From assembly GCF_900608595.1 (NCBI RefSeq), contig NZ_UWYY01000001.1, forward strand, positions 337,828 to 401,827: a stretch of 64,000 nt of DNA, read 5' to 3'. The notes under the pieces were generated by a model. That model made no database searches. It worked only from the letters and a program-made list of their open reading frames with translations, and was not told the DNA's origin. Positions 33,521-42,903 of the stretch are shown in pieces. Made by a program: the position numbers and the translations under genes. Positions within the stretch are counted from its first letter, which is position 1. The number at the start of each line of letters is the position of its first letter. This DNA comes from Promicromonospora panici. GTDB taxonomy: Bacteria > Actinomycetota > Actinomycetes > Actinomycetales > Cellulomonadaceae.

Positions 33521-35167
33521 ATGCCGGACCCTCAGGAGCCCCCGTTGCCTCGTGCCACCGTTCGCACTTGTGCCCGATGCGGTTGTGTACTCAGCCGTTA
33601 CAACTCCGAAGCTCGCTGCGCCGCGTGTCGGCGTACCGAGTCAGTCCCCGTGGTGTCACTTCCCAGTGTGCCCACGCGCGTCTGGCAGGACGAAGCCGTC
33701 CGGTCGGCACTCGCCGACTGGGACTTCGGCCAGGTCAGCCGCATGGTTCGCCAGCTCGTCCCGCTGCGGCAGGAGGACGTCGCGGCCCTGACCGGGCTGA
33801 GCCAGTCCTACCTGTCGATGCTCGAGTGCGGTGACCGTCGCCTCACCGACGTCTCGCGCGTGGTCCAGTTCCTCACGGGCCTGGGCACGCCGCCGGATCT
33901 GGTGCGGCTCCCGCTCCCGGGCATCAGCCCGCTGCCCGACGCCGCAGCCCCCGCGCGCACCGCCGCGTCGGGGCAGCCCGCCGCGCAGGAGTTCGTGACG
34001 CCCACGGCCCCCGACCCGGCCCTGCCGTGGACGGCGGACCGCATGCTCACCGCGCTGCGCCTCGCGCACGTCGCCGACAACACGGCGGACTGGCTGCCCG
34101 CGGACGCCAACGGCCCGGTGTCGGCCACGGCCATGAGTGACGAGGCCGGGAGCGAGTCGCCGCGTCCGGCGTCCGGCATCGCGCTGAACTCGATGATCCA
34201 GCGCTGGGACGCCGAGCAGGCCGAACCGCTGCGCCGTGGGACCGCCGGCACCCGGGTGTCGCTCGAGCTCTGCGGGCACCTGCAGGGCACGCTCGACGAG
34301 CTGCGCGTCATGGACAAGGGCTCGGGCAGCGGGGCGGTGGCCGACCTGGCCCGCGCCCACCTCGCCCTGGTGGTCCGGGTGCTGGAGCGCAGCACGTACG
34401 ACGAGGTCACTGGCCGCAAGCTCGCCGCCGTCGCCGCGGACACCGCCACGCAGGCGGGCTGGTTCGCGTTCGACGCGGGCCGTCCGGACGCGGCCCGCGC
34501 CTACATGCTGGCCGGTCTGCGCGCCGCCCACGCCGCGGCTGACGACCGGCTGGGCGCGGGTGCCCTGTCCTACCTCGCGATCCACGGCTACTCCAGCGGG
34601 GACCCGCGCGACGCCGTCCGCGCGGCGGAGGCCGGCCGACGCCGGATCGCCCGCCTGGACGCGCCGCACCTGGCGGCGACGCTGCTCACCCGGCAGGCGC
34701 GCGGCCATGCCGCCGCCGGCGAGGGCGAGGCGGCACGCCGGGCTCTCGGCGAGGCCTCGGAGCTGTGCGCTCGCGGCCGCGGCGAGGACGACCCGCACTG
34801 GCTGTACTGGATGAACGAGGGCGAGATCCACGGGCAGTCCGGGTCGGCGCACCTCGCGCTCGGCAACACGGCCCGCGCCGTGGAGAGCTTCGGCCACGCG
34901 ATCCAGGCGGACCGGGCGGGCGAGCGCCGCACGCACGGGCTGTTCCTCAGCCGGGCGGCCCAGGCGCACGCCAGGGCCGGCGACCTCGACGCGGCCTGCG
35001 CGACCGGCGAGGAGGCGGTGGCCATCGCGGAGACCGTGCAGTCGGCGCGGCTGCGCGAGCACCTGCGCGACCTGTCCGCGGACCTCCGGCGCGGCGGGTC
35101 GACGACGCGACGGTCCGGGGTCGGGGCGCGCGTGCTGACCGAGCGGATCTCGGCCCTGGCGTCGTGA
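33521..35167 (+). CDS. Zinc-ribbon, XRE helix-turn-helix and TPR regulator
   Basis: 548 residues. Residues 17-38 have CxxC ... CAAC, a small zinc ribbon (CARCGCVLSRYNSEARCAAC). Residues about 75-115 are an XRE helix-turn-helix (LRQEDVAALTGLSQSYLSMLE). From about 210 to 540 come helical TPR-like repeats (AGWFAFDAGRPDAARAYMLA, HLALGNTARAVESFGHA). This layout occurs in actinobacterial HTH-TPR regulators that sense peptides or metabolites. The stop overlaps the GTG of the HAD gene. Confidence 0.82.
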   Translation: MPDPQEPPLPRATVRTCARCGCVLSRYNSEARCAACRRTESVPVVSLPSVPTRVWQDEAVRSALADWDFGQVSRMVRQLVPLRQEDVAALTGLSQSYLSMLECGDRRLTDVSRVVQFLTGLGTPPDLVRLPLPGISPLPDAAAPARTAASGQPAAQEFVTPTAPDPALPWTADRMLTALRLAHVADNTADWLPADANGPVSATAMSDEAGSESPRPASGIALNSMIQRWDAEQAEPLRRGTAGTRVSLELCGHLQGTLDELRVMDKGSGSGAVADLARAHLALVVRVLERSTYDEVTGRKLAAVAADTATQAGWFAFDAGRPDAARAYMLAGLRAAHAAADDRLGAGALSYLAIHGYSSGDPRDAVRAAEAGRRRIARLDAPHLAATLLTRQARGHAAAGEGEAARRALGEASELCARGRGEDDPHWLYWMNEGEIHGQSGSAHLALGNTARAVESFGHAIQADRAGERRTHGLFLSRAAQAHARAGDLDAACATGEEAVAIAETVQSARLREHLRDLSADLRRGGSTTRRSGVGARVLTERISALAS

Positions 35168-35916
35168 CCGCATCGGTCGCCTCCCGTGGCGATGCCAGGG
35201 TCCTTGTGCTCTGGGACATCGACCGGACGCTCGTCTACGTCGGAGAGGTGGATCGGACGGCATATCGGGAGGCGTTCGCCGAGGTCGTGGGACGACCCGC
35301 CGAACGCCTCCCGGCGAAGGGCACCGGCGTCACCATGCCGCTGGCGATCCGGGGGCTCCTGGAGGACAACGGGGTCACCGGCCCTGAGGCGGACGACCTG
35401 CTGCCCCGGATGCTCGAGGTGGTGCCGCGGCGCTTCGCGGCGCACACCGAGGACGTGCGTCAGTTCGGCACCGTGCTCCCCGGGGCCATGCAGGCGCTCA
35501 AGGCCGTCGGGGCCGAGCCCGACCTGGTCTCGACCGTCCTCACGGGCAACCTCCGGGCAAACGCCCTGATCAAGCTGGGTGTGTTCGGCATGAACCGGTA
35601 CGTGGACGCGACGATCGGCGGGTTCTCGTCCGACGACGCGCACCGGCCCGCCCTGGTCGCGGTCGCGCAGCGTCGCGCGGGCGAACGGTTCGGCTGCACC
35701 TTCGACGTCGGCAGCACCGTGATCGTCGGCGACTCCCTCGAGGACGTCCGCACCGGGATGGAGGGTGGCGCGCGGGTGATCGCCGTCGCGTCGGGTACGA
35801 CGCCGGCAGAGCGGCTCGCCGAGGCCGGCGCCGACGTCGTGCTGCCCGACCTCACGGACGCGGCGCGGCTGCTCCAGGAGATCCGGGGGCTCACCGACCG
35901 CGCCGGAACCCAGTAG
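35164..35916 (+). CDS. HAD-superfamily hydrolase
   Basis: 250 residues, GTG at 35164 overlapping the regulator stop. HAD motif I LWDIDRTLVYVG (Asp nucleophile in DIDRT), motif II region TVLTGNL, motif III Lys in the cap-proximal segment, and motif IV VIVGDSLEDVRTG. Cap of the phosphoglycolate-phosphatase type. Substrate unknown. Coupled translation with the HTH-TPR gene suggests a shared pathway. Confidence 0.87.
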   Translation: MTASVASRGDARVLVLWDIDRTLVYVGEVDRTAYREAFAEVVGRPAERLPAKGTGVTMPLAIRGLLEDNGVTGPEADDLLPRMLEVVPRRFAAHTEDVRQFGTVLPGAMQALKAVGAEPDLVSTVLTGNLRANALIKLGVFGMNRYVDATIGGFSSDDAHRPALVAVAQRRAGERFGCTFDVGSTVIVGDSLEDVRTGMEGGARVIAVASGTTPAERLAEAGADVVLPDLTDAARLLQEIRGLTDRAGTQ

Positions 35917-35950
35917 ATGCAAGCGGATCGACCGCGCTGACCCGTCGCGC

Positions 35951-35979
35951 CCCACATAGTGACTGCCGTCACATGTGGG
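35951..35979. promoter_or_regulatory. Stem-loop/promoter region upstream of hppA
   Basis: CCCACAT-A-GTGAC-TGCC-GTCAC-ATGTGGG pairs over 12 bp with one bulge. TAGACT follows directly and fits a -10 element. Either a terminator for the HAD gene or an operator over the hppA promoter. Confidence 0.4.
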
Positions 35980-36102
35980 TAGACTCTGCTTTCTTCCCGC
36001 CATCGACGTCGCTGGCGGGGCGTACCGGCCTTGTACGGGTCAACCCCGTGCAGGGCAACACACTTTCTGGGGGACTTCCTCAGAGCTCGTCGAGGAGGAC
36101 GA

Positions 36103-38406
36103 ATGCTCGAAGACGGCATTGTTTTCGGCGCAGGCAGCTACACCACGGTGGCGGTGATCGCCGTCATCGCGGTTGCCGCACTCGGGTGTGCGTTCGTGCT
36201 GCGCCGCCAGGTGCTCGCCGCGCCTGACGGAACCGCCAAGATGCAGGACATCGGCCAGGCCGTGCAGGAGGGCGCGTCCGCCTACCTGAAGCGACAGTTC
36301 CGCACTCTGGTGCTGTTCGCCCTGGTCGTGTTCGGCCTGCTGTTCCTGTTGCCCGGCGAGAGCGGCGTGCGCGTCGGACGCTCGATCGCGTTCGTGTTCG
36401 GCGCCGGGTTCTCGGCGGCGATCGGCTACCTGGGCATGTGGCTCGCGGTGCGGGCGAACGTCCGCGTCGCCTCGGCCGCGACCCGGCCGGGCGGTCGCGC
36501 CGAGGGTGCCCGGATCGCGTTCCGCACCGGCGGTGTCGTCGGTATGTCGGTGGTGGGCCTGGGCCTGCTGGGCGCCGCGCTCGTCGTGCTCGTGTACGAC
36601 GTCGACGCGCCCGCCGTGCTCGAGGGCTTCGGCTTCGGGGCCGCGCTGCTCGCCATGTTCATGCGCGTGGGCGGCGGCATCTTCACCAAGGCGGCCGACG
36701 TCGGCGCCGACCTGGTCGGCAAGGTCGAGCAGGGCATCCCGGAGGACGATCCCCGTAACGCCGCCACCATCGCGGACAACGTGGGTGACAACGTCGGCGA
36801 CTGCGCCGGCATGGCCGCCGACCTCTTCGAGTCCTACGCCGTGACCCTTGTGGCCGCCCTCATCCTGGGCAAGGCTGCGATGGGCGAGCAGGGCCTCGTG
36901 TTCCCGCTGATCGTCACCGCCATCGGCGCGTTCGTCGCGCTGCTCGGCGTGTTCATCACCCGGGTCCGCGGGTCCGAGAGCGGGCTCACCGCGATCAACC
37001 GCGGGTTCTACATCTCCGCGATCATCGGCGCAGTGCTGGCCGGGATCGCCGCCTTCGCGTACCTGCCGTCGTCGTTCGACCGGCTGACCGGTACCGCCGA
37101 CCTCTCCGGCGTGACCGCCGACCCACGCGTCGTGTCCGCGCTCGCCGTGCTCATCGGCGTCGTGCTCGCCGGCGTCATCCTCTGGGTGACCGGCTACTTC
37201 ACCGGCACCGACAAGAAGCCGACGCTGCACGTGGCCGAGACCTCCCGGACCGGCGCGGCGACCGTTGTCCTCTCCGGAATCGGCGTGGGCTTCGAGTCCG
37301 CCGTGTACACGGCGGGCATCATCGCCGCCGCGATCTGCGGCGTGTTCCTGCTGGCCGGCGGCTCCGTGCCGCTCGCGCTGTTCCTCGTGGCACTCGCCGG
37401 CTGCGGCCTGCTCACCACGGTCGGCGTCATCGTCGCCATGGACACGTTCGGCCCGGTCAGCGACAACGCGCAGGGCATCGCCGAGATGTCCGGCGACGTC
37501 GACGAGGAGGGCGCGCAGATCCTCACCGACCTGGACGCCGTCGGCAACACCACCAAGGCGATCACCAAGGGCATCGCGATCGCTACCGCGGTGCTCGCCG
37601 CGACCGCGCTGTTCGGCTCCTACGCCGACGCCGTCTCCCACGCGCTCGCGCAGGTCGGCGACGTGGGTACCGGGCTGGTGACCTCGATGCTCAGCTACGA
37701 GATCATCTCGCCGGTGACGCTCGTCGGCGTCATCCTCGGTGGTGCCACGGTGTTCCTGTTCTCCGGTCTCGCCATCGACGCCGTGACGCGCGCGGCCGGC
37801 GCCATCGTGTTCGAGGTGCGTCGACAGTTCCGGGAGCACCCGGGCATCATGACGTTCGACGAGCGCCCCGAGTACGGCAAGGTCGTCGACATCTGCACCA
37901 AGGACTCGCTGCGTGAGCTCGTCACCCCGGGCCTGCTGGCGGCGTTCGCACCCATCGCGGTGGGCTTCGGCCTCGGCGTCGGGCCGCTGGCCGGGTTCCT
38001 GGCCGGGGCCATCGGAACGGGCGTGCTCATGGCGATTTTCCTGGCGAACTCGGGCGGCGCCTGGGACAACGCGAAGAAGATCGTCGAGGACGGCAAGTAC
38101 GGCGGCAAGGGCTCGGACGCCCACGCCGCCACGGTCATCGGCGACACCGTGGGCGACCCGTTCAAGGACACGGCCGGCCCGGCGATCAACCCGCTGATCA
38201 AGGTGATGAACCTGGTGGCGCTGCTGATCGCCCCGGCGGTCGTGGCGATCAGTGTGCCGGCGGACGCCAATCACGCGCTCCGCATCGGCATCGCCCTCGT
38301 GGCGGCTGCCGTGGCGTTCGGCGCCGTGATCTGGTCCCGCGTGCGCGCGACCCGCGTCGACGCGGAACAGCAGGCGGAGCAGGACCGAGCGGAAGCCACC
38401 GTCTGA
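36103..38406 (+). CDS. hppA: K+-independent proton-pumping membrane pyrophosphatase
   Basis: 767 residues and about 16 membrane helices. The pyrophosphate-binding motif is clear: DVGADLVGKVEQGIPEDD and ADNVGDNVGDCAGMAADLFE (about 200-245), and the C-terminal WDNAKKIVEDG, DAHAATVIGDTVGDPFKDT. The GNTTKAITKG segment has the Lys and Thr that mark the potassium-independent H+-pumping class. It couples PPi hydrolysis to proton export. ATG with GAGGAGG upstream. Monocistronic; element C2 fills the gap to the convergent DinB gene. Confidence 0.96.
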   Translation: MLEDGIVFGAGSYTTVAVIAVIAVAALGCAFVLRRQVLAAPDGTAKMQDIGQAVQEGASAYLKRQFRTLVLFALVVFGLLFLLPGESGVRVGRSIAFVFGAGFSAAIGYLGMWLAVRANVRVASAATRPGGRAEGARIAFRTGGVVGMSVVGLGLLGAALVVLVYDVDAPAVLEGFGFGAALLAMFMRVGGGIFTKAADVGADLVGKVEQGIPEDDPRNAATIADNVGDNVGDCAGMAADLFESYAVTLVAALILGKAAMGEQGLVFPLIVTAIGAFVALLGVFITRVRGSESGLTAINRGFYISAIIGAVLAGIAAFAYLPSSFDRLTGTADLSGVTADPRVVSALAVLIGVVLAGVILWVTGYFTGTDKKPTLHVAETSRTGAATVVLSGIGVGFESAVYTAGIIAAAICGVFLLAGGSVPLALFLVALAGCGLLTTVGVIVAMDTFGPVSDNAQGIAEMSGDVDEEGAQILTDLDAVGNTTKAITKGIAIATAVLAATALFGSYADAVSHALAQVGDVGTGLVTSMLSYEIISPVTLVGVILGGATVFLFSGLAIDAVTRAAGAIVFEVRRQFREHPGIMTFDERPEYGKVVDICTKDSLRELVTPGLLAAFAPIAVGFGLGVGPLAGFLAGAIGTGVLMAIFLANSGGAWDNAKKIVEDGKYGGKGSDAHAATVIGDTVGDPFKDTAGPAINPLIKVMNLVALLIAPAVVAISVPADANHALRIGIALVAAAVAFGAVIWSRVRATRVDAEQQAEQDRAEATV

Positions 38407-38529
38407 CGCCGAGGTAGAACCAGGGCGAGGTAGAACCGTAGCGAAGTAGAACCGCAGCACCGCTGCGGTTCTACTTCGCCCTGGTTCTACTTCGCCCTGG
38501 TTCTACCTCGCCAGGGTTCTACCTCGGCG
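38407..38529. repeat. Palindromic repeat family C, copy 2: multi-unit GAGGTAGAACC palindrome
   Basis: Three forward units of about 16 bases (CGA(A/G)GTAGAACC...) are followed by four units in reverse orientation (...GGTTCTAC(T/C)TCG), seven in all, forming a 123-base compound hairpin that occupies nearly the whole space between hppA and the DinB-like gene. Confidence 0.9.
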
Positions 38530-38534
38530 GGTGG

Positions 38535-39113
38535 CTACTGGCCTACTCGGCCGTCTATGCATTCCCGCAGCAGGTCCGCGTGGCCGACGTGGCGGGCGTA
38601 CTCCTCGACCATGTGCACCAGGGCGTCGCGGATCGGGATCTCGTCGTCGCCGCGGGTGACCGTCCGGCCCAGGTCGACCTCGGGCAGCGTCTCCATCCAG
38701 GCGTCGGCGGCCCGGACCTCGCGTCGCCAGTTCTCCCAGGCGTCCTCGACGACGGCGGGATCCGCGACGGCGCCGTCGAAGTCCACGTCGGGGTTGTCCG
38801 GCGACTTGCCGAACAGCCGGGGCAGCTCGGGCTGTTCCTGCAGAACGCGCTGGAACCAGCTGTGCTCCACAGCCGCGAGGTGCCGCACCAGCCCGAGCAG
38901 CGACATGGTCGACGGCGGCACCGACCGGCGCGTCAGCTGCTCGGCGTCGAGCCCGTCGCACTTCATCTCCAGCGTGAGCCGGTAGTGCTTCAGGTAGTTC
39001 CAGAGAGTTTCCTTCTCGCCGACCGGCTTCGCCAGGGCCTCGCGCGGGTCGTCGTCCGGATCCGCCCACATGTCGGGGTAGACGGTGGCGGAGGTCCAGC
39101 GCTCAGTGGTCAT
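38535..39113 (-). CDS. DinB/DUF664-family protein
   Basis: 192 residues from ATG 39113. The four-helix DinB fold is indicated by LWNYLKHYRLTLEMKCDGL, LLGLVRHLAAVEHSWFQRV (metal-binding His) and ALVHMVEEYARHVGHADLLRE with the HxxH-type ligand pair. Members include mycothiol- or bacillithiol-dependent transferases; the function of this one is unknown. Confidence 0.85.
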   Translation of the reverse strand: MTTERWTSATVYPDMWADPDDDPREALAKPVGEKETLWNYLKHYRLTLEMKCDGLDAEQLTRRSVPPSTMSLLGLVRHLAAVEHSWFQRVLQEQPELPRLFGKSPDNPDVDFDGAVADPAVVEDAWENWRREVRAADAWMETLPEVDLGRTVTRGDDEIPIRDALVHMVEEYARHVGHADLLRECIDGRVGQ

Positions 39114-39390
39114 CCGCACAGTGCACTCCGGGGCTCCGCCGCCGGTCAACCGCATTGACTGCCGCCGGCGCGCGGACCGCGCCCGTATCCGGCAAAATGG
39201 GACAGGCACAACCGTGCGCGTTCGGCACGCCGGTCTTCACTCCGCACCACACCACGGTCTGTGTAAAACCGGCTGCGACCGCTATCGTCTGCGGTGTTGT
39301 GCTACCGAACGCCCCGCGATCCGCGGGTGTGGCCGAGAGCCCCGACGCAGGAGCCCCCCTCGTGGGAGACCCGGAGCAGGAGAAGGTCCC

Positions 39391-41127
39391 GTGAGTGCCG
39401 ATATCGACCCGACCGAGGCCATCCCTCAGGTCACGGCCGAGATGATCGCGAAGGCGTCAGTCCATCCGGTAGCGCCTGCCGCGGAGCCGACATCCCAGCC
39501 GCGCCCCCGCGAAGCCGGCCAGCCGCAGCCGCAGCCCTCGGCGCCGTTGTCGCCGAGGCGCCCGGACACGACATCCTCCCGGCCCTCGCGATCCGCGACG
39601 ACGCCGGCCGAGCGGGCAGGTTCCGCCTCGGGCGGTTCCGGCACGCCGGCGGCCGAGCCGCCGGAGCAGGCGGAGCGGGTCTCCGAGCAGCCCGCGGCGC
39701 CCGACGCCGTGCTGCGTGACAGGCCGGGCGCTTCGTCGTTCACGCCGTCCGAGCCGTACGGCGACCGCCACGCCTCGGCGGGCCACATCGCGGCCGGGCA
39801 CCTGTCGTCACTCGTGCAGATCCCGACCGTGTCGGTGCGGGACCCGGAGTACGTCGACCACGAGGCGTTCGCGCGGCACAGGGCGGCGCTGGCGGCGTTC
39901 TACCCCCGCGTGCACGCCCTGCAGAGCGAGCCCGCGGGCGACCACGGCCTGCTCTACCGCTGGCCGGGTCGGGGCCGCGAGGACGTGCTGCACCCGTTCC
40001 CCGTGGTGCTCATGGCCCACCAGGACGTCGCGCCGGTCGGGGGCATGGAGTGGTCCGCGCCCCCCTTCTCGGGCGAGATCCGGGACGGTGTCGTGCACGG
40101 CCGCGGCACGCTCGACGACAAGGGCGGGCTCGTCGCGGTGCTCGACGCCGTGGAGACGCTGCTCGGCGAGGGGCTCGTCCCCGAGCGGGACATCTGGCTG
40201 TTCTTCGGCGCGGACCAGGAGACCGCAGGTGGATCGGCGCAGACCGCCGTCCGGCGCCTGTACGAGCTGGGCGTGCGCCCGTGGCTCGTGATCGACGAGG
40301 GCGGCGGCGTGGTGACCGACGCCTTCCCGGGCCTGGACCGGCAGACGGCCCTGGTGGGCGTCGCGGAGAAGGGCCGGGTCGGGGTGGACCTGTACACCAC
40401 CGACGTCGGCGGCCACGCCGCGACACCCGGCAGGCGGACGGCGACGGCGCGCCTCGCCCGCGCCGTGACGCGGGTGAGCAAGCACCGGTACGCGGCCCGC
40501 GTGAACGCGCCGACGGTGGACATGCTGGAGCGGGTGGCGCCGGGCGCCAAGGGGGCCAGAGGCGTGCTGTTGCGGACGGCGACCAAGCTCGCCTCAGGAC
40601 CGCTGCGCAAGATCGCCGCCTGGATGCTCGCCCGGGGCGGCCCCGAGGCCTGGGCGACCGTCCGTACGACCGTGGCGGTCACCGAGCTCGAGGGCAGCTC
40701 GGGGGCGAACGTCGCGGCGTCGTCTGCCCGCGCGCACCTTGACGTCCGGGTGGCGCTCGGCGAGACCGTGGACCGGACGGTCGCGCGGCTTCGCCGCACC
40801 ATCCGGGACAAGAAGGTCGAGATCGAGATCGTGGAGCGCAGTGAGCCCAGTGAGGTCTCGCCCGCCGACAGCCAGCAGTTCGCCCTGCTGAGCGAGGCGA
40901 TCGGCGCTTCGTACCCGGATGCAGTAGTTGTGCCGTACGTGACGCTCACGGCCACTGACGCCCGCACCTTCACCCCCATCAGCGACCATGTCTACCGGTT
41001 CAGCCCGTTCGCTCTGACGCGTGAGCAGCGGCAGTCGATGCACGGCGCGGACGAACACCTCAGTGTTGATTCCCTGAGCCGGGGTGTGCATTTCTATCGT
41101 GAGGTACTACGAAAAATCCCCGGTTGA
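39391..41127 (+). CDS. M20-family metallopeptidase with a long disordered N-terminus
   Basis: 578 residues, GTG 39391. Residues 1-115 are Pro/Ala/Ser/Gln-rich with no recognisable fold. From about 125 on the M20 zinc-peptidase is complete: VLMAHQDVAPV, GRGTLDDKGGLVA, ADQETAGGSAQ, and C-terminal DARTFTPISDHVYRFSP. It belongs to the carboxypeptidase/PM20D1-like branch. The N-terminal extension is roughly 100 residues longer than expected. No signal peptide, so probably cytoplasmic. Confidence 0.9.
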   Translation: MSADIDPTEAIPQVTAEMIAKASVHPVAPAAEPTSQPRPREAGQPQPQPSAPLSPRRPDTTSSRPSRSATTPAERAGSASGGSGTPAAEPPEQAERVSEQPAAPDAVLRDRPGASSFTPSEPYGDRHASAGHIAAGHLSSLVQIPTVSVRDPEYVDHEAFARHRAALAAFYPRVHALQSEPAGDHGLLYRWPGRGREDVLHPFPVVLMAHQDVAPVGGMEWSAPPFSGEIRDGVVHGRGTLDDKGGLVAVLDAVETLLGEGLVPERDIWLFFGADQETAGGSAQTAVRRLYELGVRPWLVIDEGGGVVTDAFPGLDRQTALVGVAEKGRVGVDLYTTDVGGHAATPGRRTATARLARAVTRVSKHRYAARVNAPTVDMLERVAPGAKGARGVLLRTATKLASGPLRKIAAWMLARGGPEAWATVRTTVAVTELEGSSGANVAASSARAHLDVRVALGETVDRTVARLRRTIRDKKVEIEIVERSEPSEVSPADSQQFALLSEAIGASYPDAVVVPYVTLTATDARTFTPISDHVYRFSPFALTREQRQSMHGADEHLSVDSLSRGVHFYREVLRKIPG

Positions 41128-41194
41128 CCTGCGCATTCAACAAATCGCCGAAATTGGACTAAGTTCTCCCTTTACGTAGGTGAGGGGGACGTCC

Positions 41195-41527
41195 ATGAGC
41201 AGCTCCGCCGTACCGCCCGTGGTGCCGGGAGGCTCGCGCGCGCCCGTGCACGTCAACGTCCACACCTACCCGGCGCAGCTGCAGTACCCGCCGCGGACGT
41301 ATCTCCTGTTCTCCGTTCTGGTGACCATTTTCTGCTTCTGGCCCACCGGAATCGTCGCCCTCGTGAGCGCGCTGCGCGTTAATTCCCTGTGGAAGACGCA
41401 GCAGCACGACAAGGCGCGGAAAGCTTCCCGGCGGGCGCGCAACTGGGGTCTCGTGACGCTCGCCATCGGTATCGTCGCCTGGGTGATCGTCGTGTTCTGG
41501 GCGAGCATCACCTACCTGAACCGGTAG
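41195..41527 (+). CDS. CD225/dispanin-like small membrane protein
   Basis: 110 residues from ATG 41195 (TGAGGGGGA upstream). Two membrane helices (TYLLFSVLVTIFCFWPTGIVALVSAL and GLVTLAIGIVAWVIVVFWA in parts) flank a basic loop, VNSLWKTQQHDKARKASRRARNW, the pattern of the CD225/interferon-induced-transmembrane superfamily. Function in bacteria unknown. Confidence 0.8.
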   Translation: MSSSAVPPVVPGGSRAPVHVNVHTYPAQLQYPPRTYLLFSVLVTIFCFWPTGIVALVSALRVNSLWKTQQHDKARKASRRARNWGLVTLAIGIVAWVIVVFWASITYLNR

Positions 41528-41606
41528 CAACTTCACCCCCAGTTCATCACGTATCACACGATCGCCCCTCCTGTCTTCCCCGGGGTAGCGGGTAAAGTTC
41601 GCGGCT

Positions 41607-42809
41607 ATGAGTGCGACACGGCGCAAGGGCTCCCGGGGTGGTCGTGCTGCGTCCCGCGCTGGAGGTCCCCCCGCAAGCAACGCGCTCACGTGGGCAGAGA
41701 GCCTCGCGGCCGGGGAGTCCGCGCCCAGCGCCAGCGCTCTCGAGTGGGCCGAAAGCCTCGCGGAGAGCGAGCCGGCTCCCAGCCCCTGGGGCAGCGCGAG
41801 CACCACGGCCCCCGCCCTCCCGGACACCACCACCGCCCCCGACGACGACGGCAGCTCTCCCTGGGGTCCGGTCCCGGCGCCCGTCGTCGCAGACGGTGAG
41901 GGAGACGGCGAAGCGAATCCCTGGGGCCCGGTGGTCACCACGGAACCGGCCACGACGCGCGGCCGCAGCAAGAACGTCGGCGGTAAGAGCGCCAAGGTCG
42001 CGAAGTCGAGGTCCAAGGGCAAGGGTGCCAAGTCCGGCACGAAGGGGGCGCCCAAGAGCGACCCCGCCCCCACCCCGGCCGGCGGTTTCCCGCTGAACGC
42101 GGGCCCGGTGGCCGACGTCGGCCCGGAGGCCGACGACGTCCCGCCCGCGGCACTTCCGGACGACGTCCCGCCCGCCCTGCCGAGCTCTGCGGGGTCACGC
42201 AAGAGCAAGGCCGAGTCCCGCAGGAGCAAGGCCGAGTCCCGCAAGAGCGAGGCCGAGCCGAAGGCGGGCCAGAAGCGCACCAGGGGCGGTATCCCCGTCC
42301 CGGACACCGCCCAGCAGAAGCGCATCAAGAAGACCCTGCGCCGTGGCCTGCCCAAGGTCCTGGACCGCCCGGTGGTGCTGGTGACGGCCGGCGTGGTCGC
42401 AGCCGTCCTCGGCCTGGGCACCGGCTGGGGGATGAGCCTGGTCGGGGGCGACGGCGCCCTCACGAGCGCGGAGGCCGCGTCCTGCGCACAGACACAGATG
42501 GCGTGGACGCAGGCCGCCAACGCGCAGTCGGCGATGGTCGAGGACGAGCCGGAGACCCTGCGCAAGGGGTTCATCAACGCCCGCAACGCCCTGGAGGGCG
42601 TGACGCCGCCCGAGGACATCGCCGAGGACTGGGCGATCGCCTTCACCTACTACTCGACGGTCGCGAACAACATCGAGAAGGTGAAGGCGAACGACGGCCC
42701 GGCCGTCAGCGCCGCTGTGGGTGGCGCGCAGGAGGAGCTCGACACCCAGGCGATGGTGGGCGCACTCGAACGCGTGCAGGCCTACGTGGCGTCCAACTGC
42801 CGCGGATAG
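41607..42809 (+). CDS. Single-pass membrane protein with repetitive cytoplasmic tail
   Basis: 400 residues, not recognised. Residues 1-250 are low complexity and contain repeats: NALTWAESLAAGE/SALEWAESLAESE, three SPWG/NPWG motifs, Lys/Ser/Gly-rich stretches and a 21-base tandem repeat coding SRKSKAE/SRRSKAE/SRKSEAE. A membrane helix follows at about 253-275 (VVLVTAGVVAAVLGLGTGWG), then an extracytoplasmic helical domain of about 115 residues with two cysteines (SCAQTQ and NCRG). The topology suggests an envelope protein; function unknown. Confidence 0.75.
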   Translation: MSATRRKGSRGGRAASRAGGPPASNALTWAESLAAGESAPSASALEWAESLAESEPAPSPWGSASTTAPALPDTTTAPDDDGSSPWGPVPAPVVADGEGDGEANPWGPVVTTEPATTRGRSKNVGGKSAKVAKSRSKGKGAKSGTKGAPKSDPAPTPAGGFPLNAGPVADVGPEADDVPPAALPDDVPPALPSSAGSRKSKAESRRSKAESRKSEAEPKAGQKRTRGGIPVPDTAQQKRIKKTLRRGLPKVLDRPVVLVTAGVVAAVLGLGTGWGMSLVGGDGALTSAEAASCAQTQMAWTQAANAQSAMVEDEPETLRKGFINARNALEGVTPPEDIAEDWAIAFTYYSTVANNIEKVKANDGPAVSAAVGGAQEELDTQAMVGALERVQAYVASNCRG

Positions 42810-42903
42810 CTCCGGCGGCTCGCCGCGCGGGCGTGACCGGCCCACCAGCAGGCGCGAGCCGCCCGTCTGGTAAGGGTGCGGAGTCTGCGGGCAGGATGGG
42901 CTC

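Noticed and set aside
38407..38529. Repeated units considered as a CRISPR array
   Set aside because: Units are directly adjacent and in both orientations, with no spacers of constant length and no cas genes.
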